A stretch of 64,000 nt of DNA. Origin: Urechis unicinctus (Eukaryota > Annelida > Polychaeta > Xenopneusta > Urechidae). The notes below the pieces were generated by a model, which did not search any database, had not been told where the DNA came from, and saw nothing but the letters and a program-made list of their open reading frames with translations. Position numbers and translations under genes: made by a program. Of the stretch, positions 45,140 through 58,250 are shown one piece after another (the first letter of the stretch is position 1; each line of letters begins with the position of its first letter). The stretch lies in the NCBI GenBank assembly GCA_034190875.2, contig CM067354.1, positions 44,397,805 to 44,461,804 on the forward strand, read 5' to 3'.

Positions 45140-46107
45140 TTGCATTTAACGATAGGCCCACCAAAAGTTGTATGACTTAATTAACGCGCGTGGCATGTTT
45201 TCTTAATGCATTTCTTGCGAGTTGACTTCCAAGCCGTCAGTAAGCAAGCCTACATAACGGCATGCGATTTTTTAACAGTACACAATTTCTGAAGATGTCG
45301 ATGTGGCATTATGTTCACGGTTCTAAACCTCCGTCACCCTAAGAAATGCAAATATGAAGAGGACGAAAAAGCTCAGAGAGCACTGTATAAAAAGAGAAGC
45401 GCCTGCAGACCCTGGAATCCTGCCTGGTTAATTAATGAAAGAGGAGAAAACGCGAATGGCTTTCGCATGACAGCGAGAAAGACGTAATGTTACGTTCTGC
45501 TTGTAGATCGTTTTCCGTCAAAGAAGGTCAACGTACAGGACCATATGTGTTGGGTTATAGAAACTACAAGTTGGAGAGTGTCAAGGATCATGAAAAGTCT
45601 GGTGGTCACACAAGCTGTGTGCAAATCGCCAAAGCGAAGGAATCGTCAGTTGTCAGTGCTCCAGCTACAAAGGCTCTGCATTGCAGCGAAGTGGGGATTT
45701 AGCACCATGAAGAGGGTGAAAACAGACTGGAGATCATGTCTTAGCTCTACATCCATCAATGATTTGATGACCGTCCAGTAACAGTCGCCAGTCCAGACGA
45801 AGCCATTGAACTGTGGCACAGTTCAGGACTGAGAGGTCACAGACTAGATATCAGAAGTGTTGATGATGATGAGAAACAGGAGTATGTGTGTGTGCGTTGG
45901 AGAATTGTGTTGTTGACTTAATTGAATAAATGCCTGATTATTTGTAAATATTGATTTAAATGTTGCATTTAATATACAAATAAAACAATAAAAACGCATA
46001 CATTTTTGTTTTTTACCATTATTTATAACTGAAAATGAAGGGCCGGTAGAATTTCAAGGTTACCGGCCCGCCTGGCCGGTGAAGAATCTGGCTAATTTCT
46101 AGCCCTG
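45140..46107 (+). mobile_element. Internally deleted hAT element (ZNF862-like)
   Basis: The plus strand encodes the N-terminal TTF-type zinc-finger region of a ZNF862-like hAT protein: VLRSACRSFSVKEGQ, then GYRNYKLESVKDHEKSGGH near 45.55 kb. It then jumps to a C-terminal block (EAIELWHSSGLRGHRLDIR near 45.8 kb), so most of the transposase is missing. The right end reads GGCTAATTTCTAGCCCTG (ends 46107) and is GC-rich just inside. The left end was not found. Confidence 0.65.
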
Positions 46108-46352
46108 TATTGACATTTTGAAAGAAAGTTCTAATGACTGCCAACTCAACACGCTCATATCTGTGAAACTTATTCGTGCTCATGGAACAATGTCGTCATT
46201 GCTCAGCCACACGAACCTGATTATCAAAGGCCCACGTGTGACCTCACAGTGGACATTGGAATCAATGTAAATATGTTATGTGACCTGTGACATAAACAAT
46301 GAACGCCAAACGTAGCGATGAACAGGAAGAGATTCTGGAAATGAGGAATGGA

Positions 46353-46440
46353 TCCATAAAAGATGATCAAATAGCCTAGACGTCAGAGAAAAGACCAAAG
46401 AAGATCAAATAGCCTAGACGTCAGAGAAAAGACCAAAGAA
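46353..46440. repeat. 41-bp direct repeat, two copies
   Basis: 'gatcaaatagcctagacgtc' followed by 'agagaaaagaccaaag' occurs twice back to back. Confidence 0.9.
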
Positions 46441-48261
46441 AGTGACGAAAACGGAGGTCAGTTACGCCTGTGGAAAAGAAACAGAACATCTGCTTTATCT
46501 GCCATTACAAAAAAGAAAAACGAAATATTTGCTTTATTGGAATGTGATCAAATCTACCAAAGCAAGAGAAAAGGCAAACATTGCCGAGTTGATGATAGAA
46601 AGGTCCATCCAGACCACAGCAATTTCCTTTTCTCTAGTGTGACTTTCGCGTGTAAGCATGGCCTTAGCCTCACAGAGCTCTCTCAGAAGCTTATTCTGAC
46701 AGGTTTTTCGAGCAGTGGCGCCCTTCCCCCCTGCAGCAACACTTTAAGCGTTTTTTGTGGATTAACTAGTCACACTCTCCACTGATGTTGCCTCCTCCGG
46801 CGTTGCCTCCCCCAACATCTGATTCGTTGTCTCTGAGGTGTTCGTTACCTCCGATGAGTTTGCTTACTAAACTTGTTTGTCCAAATTGACAGTGCTTAGC
46901 TGTTGTTAAGGTGGTGGTTAGCGGAGCTAAGTACATGCCATAGAGGTGTTATAGCTACCAGTGCTTAGGGTGTGCCCAGCAAACAGGTCTGTCTTAAGGT
47001 CTGTAATAGGTTTTGGCTGGTGTTCTAGTGGGATCGGTAGAAACAAACACGCAATACCTGAATATAGCTGTAGCACTGCCTGACCTAGAGTGCGTGTCAT
47101 GCCAGCGCCTAGTCAAGCCTCGTATCTCATATATAACTTGGTGATCTCTTCATCAGTCATTAATTCTACCTGGTCAATTGTCTGGCATTGCACACCCCGA
47201 TAGACGGGCTTGACCACCCGATATGACCGCAGCAAGCATATCTCTCTTATGAGTAGTTTTTCAGTCCGGTTCATCAGCTCACTGAGCCTTTAGCCGCTGC
47301 AGCCTGGGGCGGGTCCAGGGTGGACCGCAGAGACTCCGGAGGACACTCTGCAAGGAGTTGATCAATGATGATATCAGGATCCATATTGCGTATATAGTTT
47401 CGAAATCTAATATATTATGTGGGCTGGAGGACAATATTACCCAGTTTTGCGTGCTTGGTCTCTGCTAGCAGCTGGCGTACTGCGGCACGTTCCTCCCTTG
47501 TTGGGATCACATCATTCTGACACAGGGCGTCTTCAAACGAGTCACGGTCCTTGGTGTGAAAGAGCACCACCCAGCGAGTCTGCTCCCGTAAGTCCTTCTG
47601 CACAGAGATGTACTTTCGGGTGTGGACGTTCAATGCACCAGCCGCCTCTGCTTTTTGTGTGACCTGGATGGTGAGATCCTCAGACACATTCTCCATGTGC
47701 CTGCCACTACAATGGAGCTGGTCGTCGTCACTCGTCTTAAATTCAAGCCACAGGGCATACATGCTGGTTAGGTACTCTCCTAGGGACACGGCCGCCAATG
47801 CCAAGCTATTGCCTCACTGGGGTCTCGTTTACTCGTTGCCGCAAATGCCTTCTGGAAGCCACGCATGCCCTGGGCATAGAGTATACTGGGAATGCCCTCA
47901 ATGGTCAACACGACCTTTGTAATCTTGTAGAATGATTCTGTATAGGCATTAGCTGGGTCTTCAAAGAGCAGTAGGATGCACTTCATGCTGTGGGCTGGTA
48001 CGTTCAGGTTGATGTTCCACAAGCTTCCTGTGGCGGAGCACACGCTCATACAGAATTGCCAGAAATCATGATTGTCGTTTTCTTAACCATGGAGCGATCC
48101 ACGTTTTGCACAATGCTGCGGTTTGCCTTGGTCGAGGTCAGGGTGATTGTAAAGGCCAGCCGGGCTGTTTTCAGGAAAGTGGTCAATAGTGCTTGGGTTG
48201 TTATTAATAACCACAGACTACGGCGCGCCCTTTACACCAAGGGGCTTGCGTATCCTGCGAT

Positions 48262-48379
48262 GCTTTAGCTGTCAATGACTTTTACAATGCATTTGATGAA
48301 CTTTGTCACACACCAACCCTCGGCCCGGATTATTCAAAGTTCAAGCTTGTTGGAGGAGAGATACGATTGAAGGATTACC
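48262..48379 (+). repeat. Block repeated at 50347..50451 within the virus-like fossil
   Basis: About 105 bases, nearly identical in direct orientation ('acaatgcatttgatgaactt' to 'tacgattgaaggattacc'), 2.1 kb apart. Confidence 0.9.
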
Positions 48380-51322
48380 CTAACATAAGGATTGTAAATT
48401 CTTGTATCAGAAGACTGCTTAAGCTTACAACAATATACGGTCAGCGTTGCGGAGGGGAGGTCATCCATTATGGTTAGGAGTTCACTGAGTGGTCCTGAAA
48501 AAGGTGTTACAAAAAGAGGGTACAGCCCTCCAAGTCATTGGCAAAGAAACAGCTAAAGCCCAGAGGAACTACAAACGACAGAGCAAGATGGCACGGCAGA
48601 AACAAACTTTATAGAGGGCGTTCATAACGCCATAGAAGAGGTGCTGATGTCAGCAACACATACAGATGGTCTTCCACTCAGAGAGCTTGCCAGACCCAGA
48701 GGGGTGAGCTGGTCAACAACCTAGCTCAGTGAACTGATATAGAAGGGGAGATAAACCAGCGGGAAGCCAAAATGGCAAGATTGGAAGAAGAAAGGAGGGG
48801 GGAGAGTCCAGCATGGAGATTCCAAGCGAATGAGCTTACAGAGCTGAAGGACTTGCAGTGCGTCTGTGTTGAGGCTGCCCCAGTAAACTGTGAACATCTG
48901 CAGACCAAAATCAACAGCATGGAAACGATCAAGAAACTTCTTAACGAGGACACAATGCTAGCTGAGCATGTACGCACGTTGTTCCGAGAGCAAGGGGTTA
49001 CAATCGCCTCCATCCTCACTGTGATTGGGATGACAATCTCGATCATGGTACTTGTTCTGACAGGTGGGGGTGGCACTAGGGCTGACATTGTCAGTGACAA
49101 GCCCAGTGTGAAGGAATGGATAAAAAAAACACCTGAACTCCCTGGCAAACACGCTGAAGGGCTAGCCGTTAAGGCAGTAGCTGCCCTTCCAGGGATCATT
49201 GGCTCCATCGTGGCATGGCTGTTCAAGTCAACTGCAAAGGTGGCTGGTTGGATGGCAGAACATGTATGGACCACAGTCACTGTGCTGAGGGCAGTGAGCC
49301 TCCTGATGCTCCGTGACCTACTATGTAGCAAAACTAAGCCACCCAAGAGCGGTTTTTTTCATCCTCGTGGGCCGTCAGTGAATAATGTCTTTTGGATGCC
49401 GAGGTGCTACCCATATCATCTGGCGGGTCCTGTGAGTCAAAGCTTCCTCCATTAGAAATTGCAGCATCTACGTTGACATAAATGTTGATGATGTCTGCTG
49501 TTGCTCATTCGCCATGGTAATCAGGTTGTTGTACCCAACTACTTTTCCAACGGCAAGGCTCATGACTGACAAGAGCCATGTAATCCACATAATCAATCTT
49601 TGACGAAGCATTCTAGAGCAGGTTTTGATACCTGCTGATGAACAAGGGAATGTCAACTGGTGAGCATCCTCAATATTAGCCTGAAACCGCTTTCAAGCAT
49701 CAAAGGGTGTGCCTAGTATCCCTGAGCGGGTCTGCGTCTGAGCACCAAGAATAGCCCAAACATAGATTTGAATACTGTCGATAATTCGTGAGATACCTGG
49801 GCTGTGAACACCTAAGTACTCCAGGCAGTACTTGCACCCACAGTATCTTTCTTTATGTAATCAACATGTAGTGAGCCACCCTAGAAAACAAAGCCATCTG
49901 TTGCTTTGGTAAACACATGCCCTCCCGCTTCGTTTGGGGTTCCCGCAATGAATGATTGGCTGTACTACGTGTGTCTCGGGGTCAGTAAAGTAGATCTGCC
50001 CGAGGCCCTGGTTTCCACCTTTTATCCTCCAATCAGTATTTTCGCCAACACCGAAGTCATGGAAGAGTTCATGGTACATTCTCTTGTCAAAGGTATTATT
50101 AGTGAGAGAACTCCACCTTGAACACCATTGACTCCTTGAACAGTCCTCCGCTTGCACCTGGATGAGGAGATGTCCCTGCAAAATCCTTTTGACAACACTG
50201 CAGGCGTTCTATGTGTTGGCCTAAGGTCAATCACCTATACTGTGGGTTCGTACAACCTTGAATCTAATGAGACCATTCAATGGCAGTCAAGGATGGAGGA
50301 TCGGTCAAATTAAAACCTGGCCTCTGGAATTTCAAACTTCTGCAGGAGGTGATTACAATGCATTTGATGAACTTTGTCACACACCAACCCTCGGCCCCGA
50401 TTATTCAAAGTTCAAGCTTGTTGGAGGAGAGATACGATTGAAGGATTACCTTAGATGGTGCGCGCACTACGCTTCTTGAAGTTGTTGGCTAAGAGTGCAG
50501 CTCTTTCGGTGATATTATAACCACGAACATCGCTAATCCTGTCTCTAAACGTGTTACTAGCGGAACTGTGCATTAGTTGAAGGTTCAGTTAATTCAGGGA
50601 TAATAAGGGACAGCTTTGGTACAACCACAACCTTTCTGTTTGCATTGTCCTTGAATTTCTAAGATGTCAATAAAAACAATAATTTATGGACTTCAACAGA
50701 AAAAGAGTGACCTCTCTGAATATGCAAAAATGGCCTTTGTAGTGGATAAATCTGGTGGTAGTATGACTGGAGGCCTTAACATGGTAGCAAGGTAAAAATA
50801 CGTAGGCTGCGGAACCCCACAGCATCAAAAGATGCTGCCAACAAAGAGGAGGCCATCAGAGAATCTACCTGGAAGCCAATTATTACGCTTTGGGCTGAAG
50901 TAAACCCTAGGGTTAATATGTAGGCGATTGGCGACTCGCTCGAAAATTATTGTGGCTACACGTTATCGCGTGGTAGGATAATACGTATAGGGGTGGCTGC
51001 ACCAGAGAGCTATCCTACAACAGTCGGTCTAAAAATAAATGGAAGTTTTTTAGTGGGTGATCAAAACTTAACAAAGATTTCAAACGAACGTTATGCTACC
51101 AAAACCTGCAATCATCAACTTCTGGGGGGACATATTTGCAGATGAGCCACATGGTGTTATATCACTCATAATTGAACTTGATTTATAACATTCCTGTGCT
51201 AAGTTGCATTAATGGGACAATAAGACGGCCCTGCTTGGTGAAGATGTCATTAAAAACAAGTATCTATGGACCTAGACAAAAAATGGACCAGGACCCCGAC
51301 CTCTCTGAATATGCAACAAAGA

Positions 51323-52626
51323 CAGGGGTAGACACTAACTTCCAGCATTGACTTGTCCCGTAGGACAAGTGAATGGCAATTTGTACTTGTCCCATGTGAA
51401 ACCTACTTGTCCCATAAGACATGGAAGTTCACATGGTATGGTTGTTTTTAATGATATAAGTAACAAAATCTTATGTAAAAAGTTTATTGCATTAAAATTA
51501 TTTATACTCCAATCAGTACATGTTATATACCTTGAGACAGTTTCTTTACAGCTTAATGAAAACAGGTTTTTCAAAAATATTTAATGGTACAAACCCGAGG
51601 GGGGCACTTAAGTGTATAGAGGTACTGCGCAACGGGGTATGTTTTTTTCGGCCTCTTGACTTGTACAAAGGGTTTTGTTGGGCCTCGTACTTATACAATG
51701 GGGTATGTTTTTCAGCTGCATTCTGTTTTTTGAGGGCTTCGTTTTGTTCGACGCGGTATGTTTTTGTCTTCCCATATGTACAGCGGGTTTGATATATATT
51801 TTGTTTCAGAATGTCGAGATTTTCTCCCGGGATTTCCCACCGATCGTTGACAATGTAAATGCAATGAATGGTTCCTGTGTGACGCGCCGAGAATCACACG
51901 CTCGACCTTGCAAGCGCGCGAGGTTGTTACTGCATGTAATCAGAAATCACCTGATCAGAATATTCGTGGCTTCATTCCATCGTTGGTCATAGCAGTTCAA
52001 TTTATCAGCTAAGGTCATATTGGCCATATTTTGTCATATTGGTCATATGTTGCGCCATCAGACTCGCAGATCGACATATTGGTTGTACAATAGTCCGCCA
52101 AAACACAACGTGTTGGCTCGCGCGCTCCGTCATCGTAGCGCGGTGCGTCCCGCGCCAACATCACAACGCGCATATGTAGTGATAAATCAATAGTGCGTTA
52201 AAAACGTGTCACGAAACTCCTGCAACTAGCTTACATCACTGTCATGACGCTAGCTAGTTATCGGGACAATGCTTACTATGACACATAACAAGTGCCTCTG
52301 TTTTCGATTCATCGGGTACTGGTAGAATAAACCGTACATGACTGAGTGAGTCTTAATTACTAGCAGTGAAAGAACTTCACACACACGAAACTGGCGTATG
52401 GATCAGTGCTGTACGGTTACTGATTACACGCTCTTACACGCTCAATTGCACATCGAAAGACGCTGAAACCTCAGTCTTCAAGGCTTCAGTGTTTGCTCGA
52501 AATAAGACTCGCGATGGGCGAAGTAATTAACATGTCCGGTCGGACAAGTACTTGGGACTTTTCACTTGTCCCACAAGCAGAACCACCTGTCCCGGGCAAG
52601 CGGACAACCGTTAGTGTCTAGCCCTG
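51323..52626. mobile_element. Non-autonomous hAT-like transposon with 5-bp TSD (copy 2), nested in the virus-like fossil
   Basis: The 1304-bp element has ends CAGGGGTAGACACTAAC and, reversed on the right, CAGGGCTAGACACTAACGG. It is flanked by AAAGA (51318..51322 and 52627..52631). Relative to copy 1 at 15022..16434 it is inverted. It carries a partial 'gtacgacg' family element at 51596..51963. Confidence 0.78.
51596..51963. mobile_element. Partial 'gtacgacg' G-rich-ended element nested in hAT-like copy 2
   Basis: Starts 'gaggggggcacttaagtg', passes through the family landmarks and shares the middle segment ('gttactgcatgtaatcagaa') with 35240..35858. Confidence 0.75.
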
Positions 52627-54330
52627 AAAGACATATGTAACCTTTGGTGACTCACAAAAAATGGATAAAGGTGGCAGTACAATGACTGGATAAATTGGCC
52701 CAACATCACCAAAGGATGTTGCTAATAAAAAGTATGTTGTTGACAAACTTAGACTGCAGCACAGGGACATGAGACAATATGCTGCCCCCCACTGATGAGA
52801 ATCCAGGGCACTCCTATTGGTTGAATAAGATCAGCCGCAAGAAGCAATACCTCGAGAAAGAGATTGAAAAATATTGTGATATGTACAAGAAATATAGGCA
52901 TGCAGTTAACTCAGTGGATGTGATAGACACTGCTTTAGTTACTGTTGGTATGTGTCTTGTGCAGGTGGTGTAGGTGTTTCACCGTGAATATGGTAGTCTT
53001 TATGGTCGTAGTGATGAAGTCAATTTAATGGTAACTGGAAAACGGATGTTTATTTCTGAATGTGGGGGTACGAATTCCGTATCCCGCAAGTCCGAATATA
53101 AATTGCAAAACTATGGTACGGAGTAACTCTGGTGATGTCCAGAGGCTACTGCTGAGATGGAATTCCAAACTGCTAAGTGCCGTACGGAGCTGGCCTTCCA
53201 ACTTGGTCCGTACGACGGTGACTGTATCGTTGCCCGAATACTGAATGTGTTTTACTTTTAGGGACGGAGGTATTTATACAAGTGTGTGGCGTCGTCAGCA
53301 AGCGTGGATGTACAATTACCTCTAGCTTTAATTGAAGATCAAACGGTCTGATGTTAATTGTTATGGGAATTGACGGGTTTGGAATGTTTACTTCAAAGGG
53401 CTCTACTTGCTACACCGGGATTATTTAATTTGGATAGTGACCGTTTATTTCAGATATCACGGTTAGGTATTTAAGTGGGGGTGGGATTATGACTCCACAC
53501 TGGTTGACGACGCTTACTACGGTTAATACATAAATATAATTGACAAGGACGGTCACAGGTGTACTGCCTACAGTAGTTGCAATTCCTATTGCCACAGTGT
53601 TGGGTGTTACTGGGGCAATTTGTGGGCTGCTTGAAATCGATGGAAAATTTATCAGTCGGCGACTGACCATTAAGGTAAAAAAACATGATCAGATACGCAT
53701 TCTTACGCAGAGTAAATTGAATACCATTGCGGACATTGTATCGACAGCACTTGAAGATGGTACAATCTCGGATAATGAGATTAAACTTGTCTTAGCGGAG
53801 GTCAGAAAATATACCCAAATGAAGGGGGAAATTAAGGCTAGATCTGTCAAAGAATACCAGACTGTTTCAATCGATGAAAAAGACGTGCTGATCCAACGTG
53901 AAAAAGACAAAGCATTAGAAGGAATCAGAAAAAAATTGGGTGCGCACGATATTGACCCACCTCAGTGCGCTGTCAAGGAAGAAATTATGGCAGATAGTGG
54001 ATTGTGCTGTTTTATGTTACCTTGTTCTGTATTTGACATTATCTGGCGAAAGATGTTCTATTGGCAGCGCTGTGGTAGCGAAACTCAGTTAAAGGACATC
54101 AAAGGGTGATCGCGCGTTTCGCGTAGCGTCGAGCCTGTGGCAAGATTTTATTCTGAGCTACTTCATAAACTTCTCCATACAAATGTCACAAAATCTCGCA
54201 AACGTGCTTCGTTGTCAGAAAGAGTGCTTGGATATACTGATGCGCATCAAGATTGAGGGTCCAGCTGTTCAGGACTTTAACAGTCAGAAAGCAGCTATGA
54301 ACTTTATTGCTGATAAACAAAGGAAGTGAA

Positions 54331-54830
54331 TTAATATGCATGCAATGTTGGTACATAGGCGTTTGTGATGTTGTGTTCAGTTATCAATAGACATCTATTT
54401 ATACCCTCAAGTTTCTAATGGATCCCCGAAATGTGTTGGGGTCCCTTGGGAATTTTAACCCGAGGGTCCTGGACCCTTGAAAATTTGTGGCTAGCGAGAG
54501 CCCTGATCGAGTACACCACCTACTGTTGTTAACTTGTCTTTTGACACACGCAAATTTACCCATGCCATTTCGCCAATGTTCCATCGTTCTTTAGTTATAT
54601 AACTCCTTGGCATTATCTGTGAGTAAATGTGAGAAATTTTTGTAGAAAGTTGCAAATATATAGTACTGATATCCACAAATTTGACTTAATTCCTTCAACT
54701 TACCAAAAAAAATATGACCCTGACAATCTTATCACTGTATGTGCAATTAATATGCTGTGCATGACACCAGTGTCACAAATTTCCATCCGACAATGAGTCA
54801 GTATGGTCTAATCACAGTCATTTATATGCC
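54331..54830. other. Spacer, nothing recognised
   Basis: Contains short inverted words (gggtcccttgggaatttt / gggtcctggacccttgaaaa near 54440..54485) but no identified element. Confidence 0.35.
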
Positions 54831-54835
54831 ATTAA

Positions 54836-55457
54836 AGTGCCTATCGCACGGTTATAGGTACTTCGCTGAAATCAATTCATAATGTGATCAATAAACTCAA
54901 ATCAGTCCAATAACCGTCGCATCGCCAAAATTTGAGTTCAAACTAGCGCGCCCGACAAACTAGCGTGGCAGCCATTATCTAGGTCAGACCCAAAATGTGA
55001 TGTCAGTAAAGTAAGCCTGTTCTCAGAGACGCAGGGAGTTCCCCGTTGTCCCAGGCTCAGCAGTGACATCTCCGGTGGGTTTTTTTCCTCTTCATCGGAG
55101 ACGTCTGAATTGCTCATTTCTGCCGAAGCTACGATGGTCTGCTAATGATCTGTGCCATCCCATGTCTCTTAGTCGCTCTCTTGAAGTGATGAAATAGCGA
55201 AATTACCAGCTGCCCTTTTGCGCTAATCGTAGCGCAGATAGCACCTCACAACGAAAACAATGCCAGAGCTGACGTCACGCGGAGGCGATTAATAATTCAT
55301 GAGCTCGTCGCCTTGGTACGCCGGACTCATCTTTAAAGTCGAATTTCAATCCGAAAGCGCGCACTTAGACGACTGATACAGACAGAATAGGTACTTCTGG
55401 GTAATATTTCCGTAATCTGGTGAAAAGAATGACATGATTTTTCGTGCGATAGGCACT
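54836..55457. mobile_element. Whole TTAA-flanked MITE (Kolobok-like)
   Basis: Perfect inverted ends AGTGCCTATCGCACG / CGTGCGATAGGCACT flanked by TTAA (54832..54835 and 55458..55461); with the TTAA and one more base the inverted match is 20 bases. The right half matches 7720..8042. The 5'-AG start and TTAA duplication fit Kolobok, like the unrelated-sequence element in SKA1 intron 3. No coding capacity. Confidence 0.8.
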
Positions 55458-55581
55458 TTAATATTAAGCGGATCGAGGCAGATAGCGCGTCTTCACGCAT
55501 CCAAGCACGGCCTGGCCTCAGCTGATGGGCCGAAATCACCGTGGCCGGCGTGGGCCAAAATCAGATACTGTATGATTCGTG

Positions 55582-55797
55582 CTACGAAAATGGACCAAAA
55601 CGTGGGCAGCCACCAAATGTGTCAAATAGTTCCAATGCTAAATTAAGCTCCATTACTATATCAAGCTCTTCCCGAAACCTGTGTAGTGTGTTACGAAAAT
55701 GGACCAATACGTGGGCAGCCACCAAAAATGTCAAATAGTTCCAATACTAAATTAAGCTCCATTACTATATCAAGCTCTTCCCGAAACCTGTTTAATG
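55582..55797. repeat. About 108-bp tandem repeat, two units
   Basis: The unit 'tacgaaaatggaccaa' to 'caagctcttcccgaaacctg' is repeated with few changes (55582..55690 and 55691..55797). Confidence 0.9.
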
Positions 55798-56429
55798 TTT
55801 AGCTGTTTAGGCTCATCCAAGGAACATGCAAAGACATGTATTCCAAACAGCCCAAGCGAAACACATTTATGTCATATTGGATATCATTGTATTATTGCTC
55901 AACCAAAAAATACGACGGTTATCAGAGGAAAACCGCAAAGGGCTAATTATAAGATTGGAATGTATATATCAAAAGGTCATACCTCAGACAATTTTGATCT
56001 ACCAGCACCAGACATACTAAAGATGTTGGATAAGCTACCAAGGATCTGTAGTAAGTCTTCCCTTAGAGTTAGACCATTGGTTGACAGAGACACCGATGTG
56101 AAACTGGCGCAAAAAAGTACAACTAAATAAGAGCCCGACGGGACAAGATATATCTGAAACAGCTAAGCGTCAAATAGCTTACGCCGAACTTTAGCATGTA
56201 ATCACAGATCAGATGAACGTTTGCACACCAACACGTAAGGTTAAATACAATCTAGAACCATTTAGGGGAAATTATGTAAATTCAAGAAACAGTAGGTCAA
56301 AAATAATAGATTTGGCCCCAGAAAACAAAAGATCTGGGGAGGGAACCTGATTCAGTATACTCCTATCGACTAAATAACTACCCAAAACCACTTAGTCCAT
56401 ATTATGTACATTGCAGTGTCGGGATAGAG
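55798..56429. other. Spacer with dispersed repeat (56095..56215) and a piece of the 63-kb tandem unit (about 56340..56422)
   Basis: 56095..56215 is the inverted partner of 8398..8519. 56340..56422 matches the unit at 62860..62915 ('ccacttagt', 'tattatgtacattgcagtgt'). A 111-codon frame at 55795..56130 has no known relatives and overlaps the repeat. Confidence 0.45.
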
Positions 56430-57332
56430 CTATTAGTAGGGGTGTCAGCCGAACCTCGCCGCAGGCGGCCGTGCTTGTGCCTCAATGTTATTTCCAATTT
56501 TTTTCAACTTGCTCTAACTGGCATTTATATTTAAGAAACATAGACGAATGATACATCAAACGAGAGCTAACGTATTGAATTTCAATAATATTGCCTTACT
56601 TTTCGCATTTTACTCCGTTTGAGCCATAAAAAATGTGTTTGTGGAGCAATACGTTAAAATTCTTGGCGAGCATTTTTGACTTTTCGAGATTCACTCCGTT
56701 TCGAATTCTCTAAATCGGTTCGTATTCGTTACTCGTATCGTTTTTATTGTTTGGTAAATGACAAGATGACATTCTAATCGGTTGATCATATAAAATCTAA
56801 AAAAATTGTAAAATAATATTATTTACGTACGAAATACTCTTATGTATTTGTTCCCCAATTTCTTCAGATGGCCGCGACATTGGTAAATTTTGACAAATTT
56901 AAGATGATGTTATTCTAATGTTCATTCAAAAACGTTATAAATCTTTAAAAAATTGGCCATCAGGGAAACCGAAATATTATTTTCGTTCATTTATCAATCT
57001 GAGCGATACGTTACGGTGAAAAGTAAATGTATTTTTTTATTTTCTTATTAAATGGACCGGAATTGTCGTATTTTAGCACTTTAAAAATTTTATCAGAGAG
57101 CCGCGACATATGCGCCTTTTGACACCGCGGAAATTTAAGTATGATGTTACAAATGGGTTAATTTTTTTTTCTTATTAGCATTGTCGTATTTTGCCCGCCG
57201 CGTGAGCCCGTATCAGCAACCTTGCCTTCACTCAACGACTGATCGCACTCTCGCAACCACCGCTGGGGCTCCATACAAAGTCGATTTTCGTTCATTTATC
57301 AATCTGAGCCCTACAAGTATAGTGGAATACTT

Positions 57333-58250
57333 TGGTCAAGTTTATTTTCTTATTAAATGGACCGGAATTGTCGTATTTTAGACTTTAAAATGTTCGATTT
57401 TGTCATGCCCGCGCCGGAGAGCGTATATAGCATGCCTTCACACGGCCGACTCAAGATCGCTTACGCGACTGATCGCTTGGGGTCCTACAAAGTCGATTTT
57501 TGTTCATTTATCAATCTGAGCCCTAATATCCATCTATATACAGGCGTAATTTAAGTATAGTGGAATACTTTGGTCAAGTTTATTTTCTTATTAAATGGAC
57601 CGGAATTGTCGTATTTTAGACTTTAAAATGTTCGATTTTGTCATGCCCGCGCCGGGAGAGCGTATAGCATGCCTTCACACGGCCGACTCAAGATCGCTTA
57701 CGCGACTGATCGCTTGGGGTCATACAAAGTCGATTTTCGTTCATTTATCAATCTGAGCCCTAATATCCATCTATATACAGGGGTAATTCAAGTATAGTGG
57801 AATACTTTGGTCAAGTTTATTTTCTTATTAAATTGACCGGAATTGTCGTATTTTAGACTTTAAAATGTTCGATTTTGTCATGCCCGCGCCGGGAGAGCGT
57901 ATAGCATGCCTTCACACGGCCGACTCAAGATCGCTTACGCGACTGATCGCTTGGGGTCATACAAAGTCGATTTTCGTTCATTTATCAATCTGAGCCCTAA
58001 TATCCATCTATATACAGGGGTAATTCAAGTATAGTGGAATACTTTGGTCAAGTTTATTTTCTTATTAATTGACCGGAATTGTCGTATTTTATTTAAAATG
58101 TTCGATTTTGTCATGCCCGCGCCGGGAGAGCGTAAATCAAGATCGACGCGACTGATCGCTTGGGGGTCATTGTTTTCGTATTTTAGACTTATAAAATGTT
58201 CGATTTTGTCATGCCGATTTTGTCATGCGCCGGGAGAGCGTATAGCTTGC
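57333..58250. repeat. 237-bp satellite inside element B, about four units
   Basis: 'tttggtcaagtttattttct' recurs at 57331, 57569, 57806 and 58043, so the period is 237-238. The last unit is shortened and rearranged. Confidence 0.93.

Larger units (their letters stand above)
46441..54330. mobile_element. Virus-like element fossil (Polinton/adintovirus-like, family uncertain)
   Basis: A run of gene relics on both strands, none resembling host genes. They are the kind found repeatedly in marine-invertebrate genomes. Left to right: a minus-strand structural-type protein (47.4-48.1 kb, NVPAHSMKCILLLFEDP, SLGEYLTSMYALW); a plus-strand scrap (about 48.26-48.38 kb) repeated at 50.35-50.45 kb; a plus-strand Gly-rich membrane protein (48.77-49.46 kb) with hydrophobic stretches ILTVIGMTISIMVLVLT and ALPGIIGSIVAWLF; minus-strand pieces at 49.5-50.2 kb; fibre-like pieces with SMTGG and PTASKDAANK words (50.65 kb, resumed at 52.63 kb); and a plus-strand helical protein at 52.8-54.1 kb (AESKLNT-like TQSKLNTIADIVSTALEDG). 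It is broken in many places, without recognised terminal repeats, polymerase or integrase inside these limits. A hAT-like element is nested at 51323..52626. Moderately old. Confidence 0.6.

Noticed and set aside
55795-56130. 111-codon plus-strand frame
   Set aside because: Its 3' part is a dispersed repeat found inverted at 8.4 kb, and nothing in it resembles a known domain.
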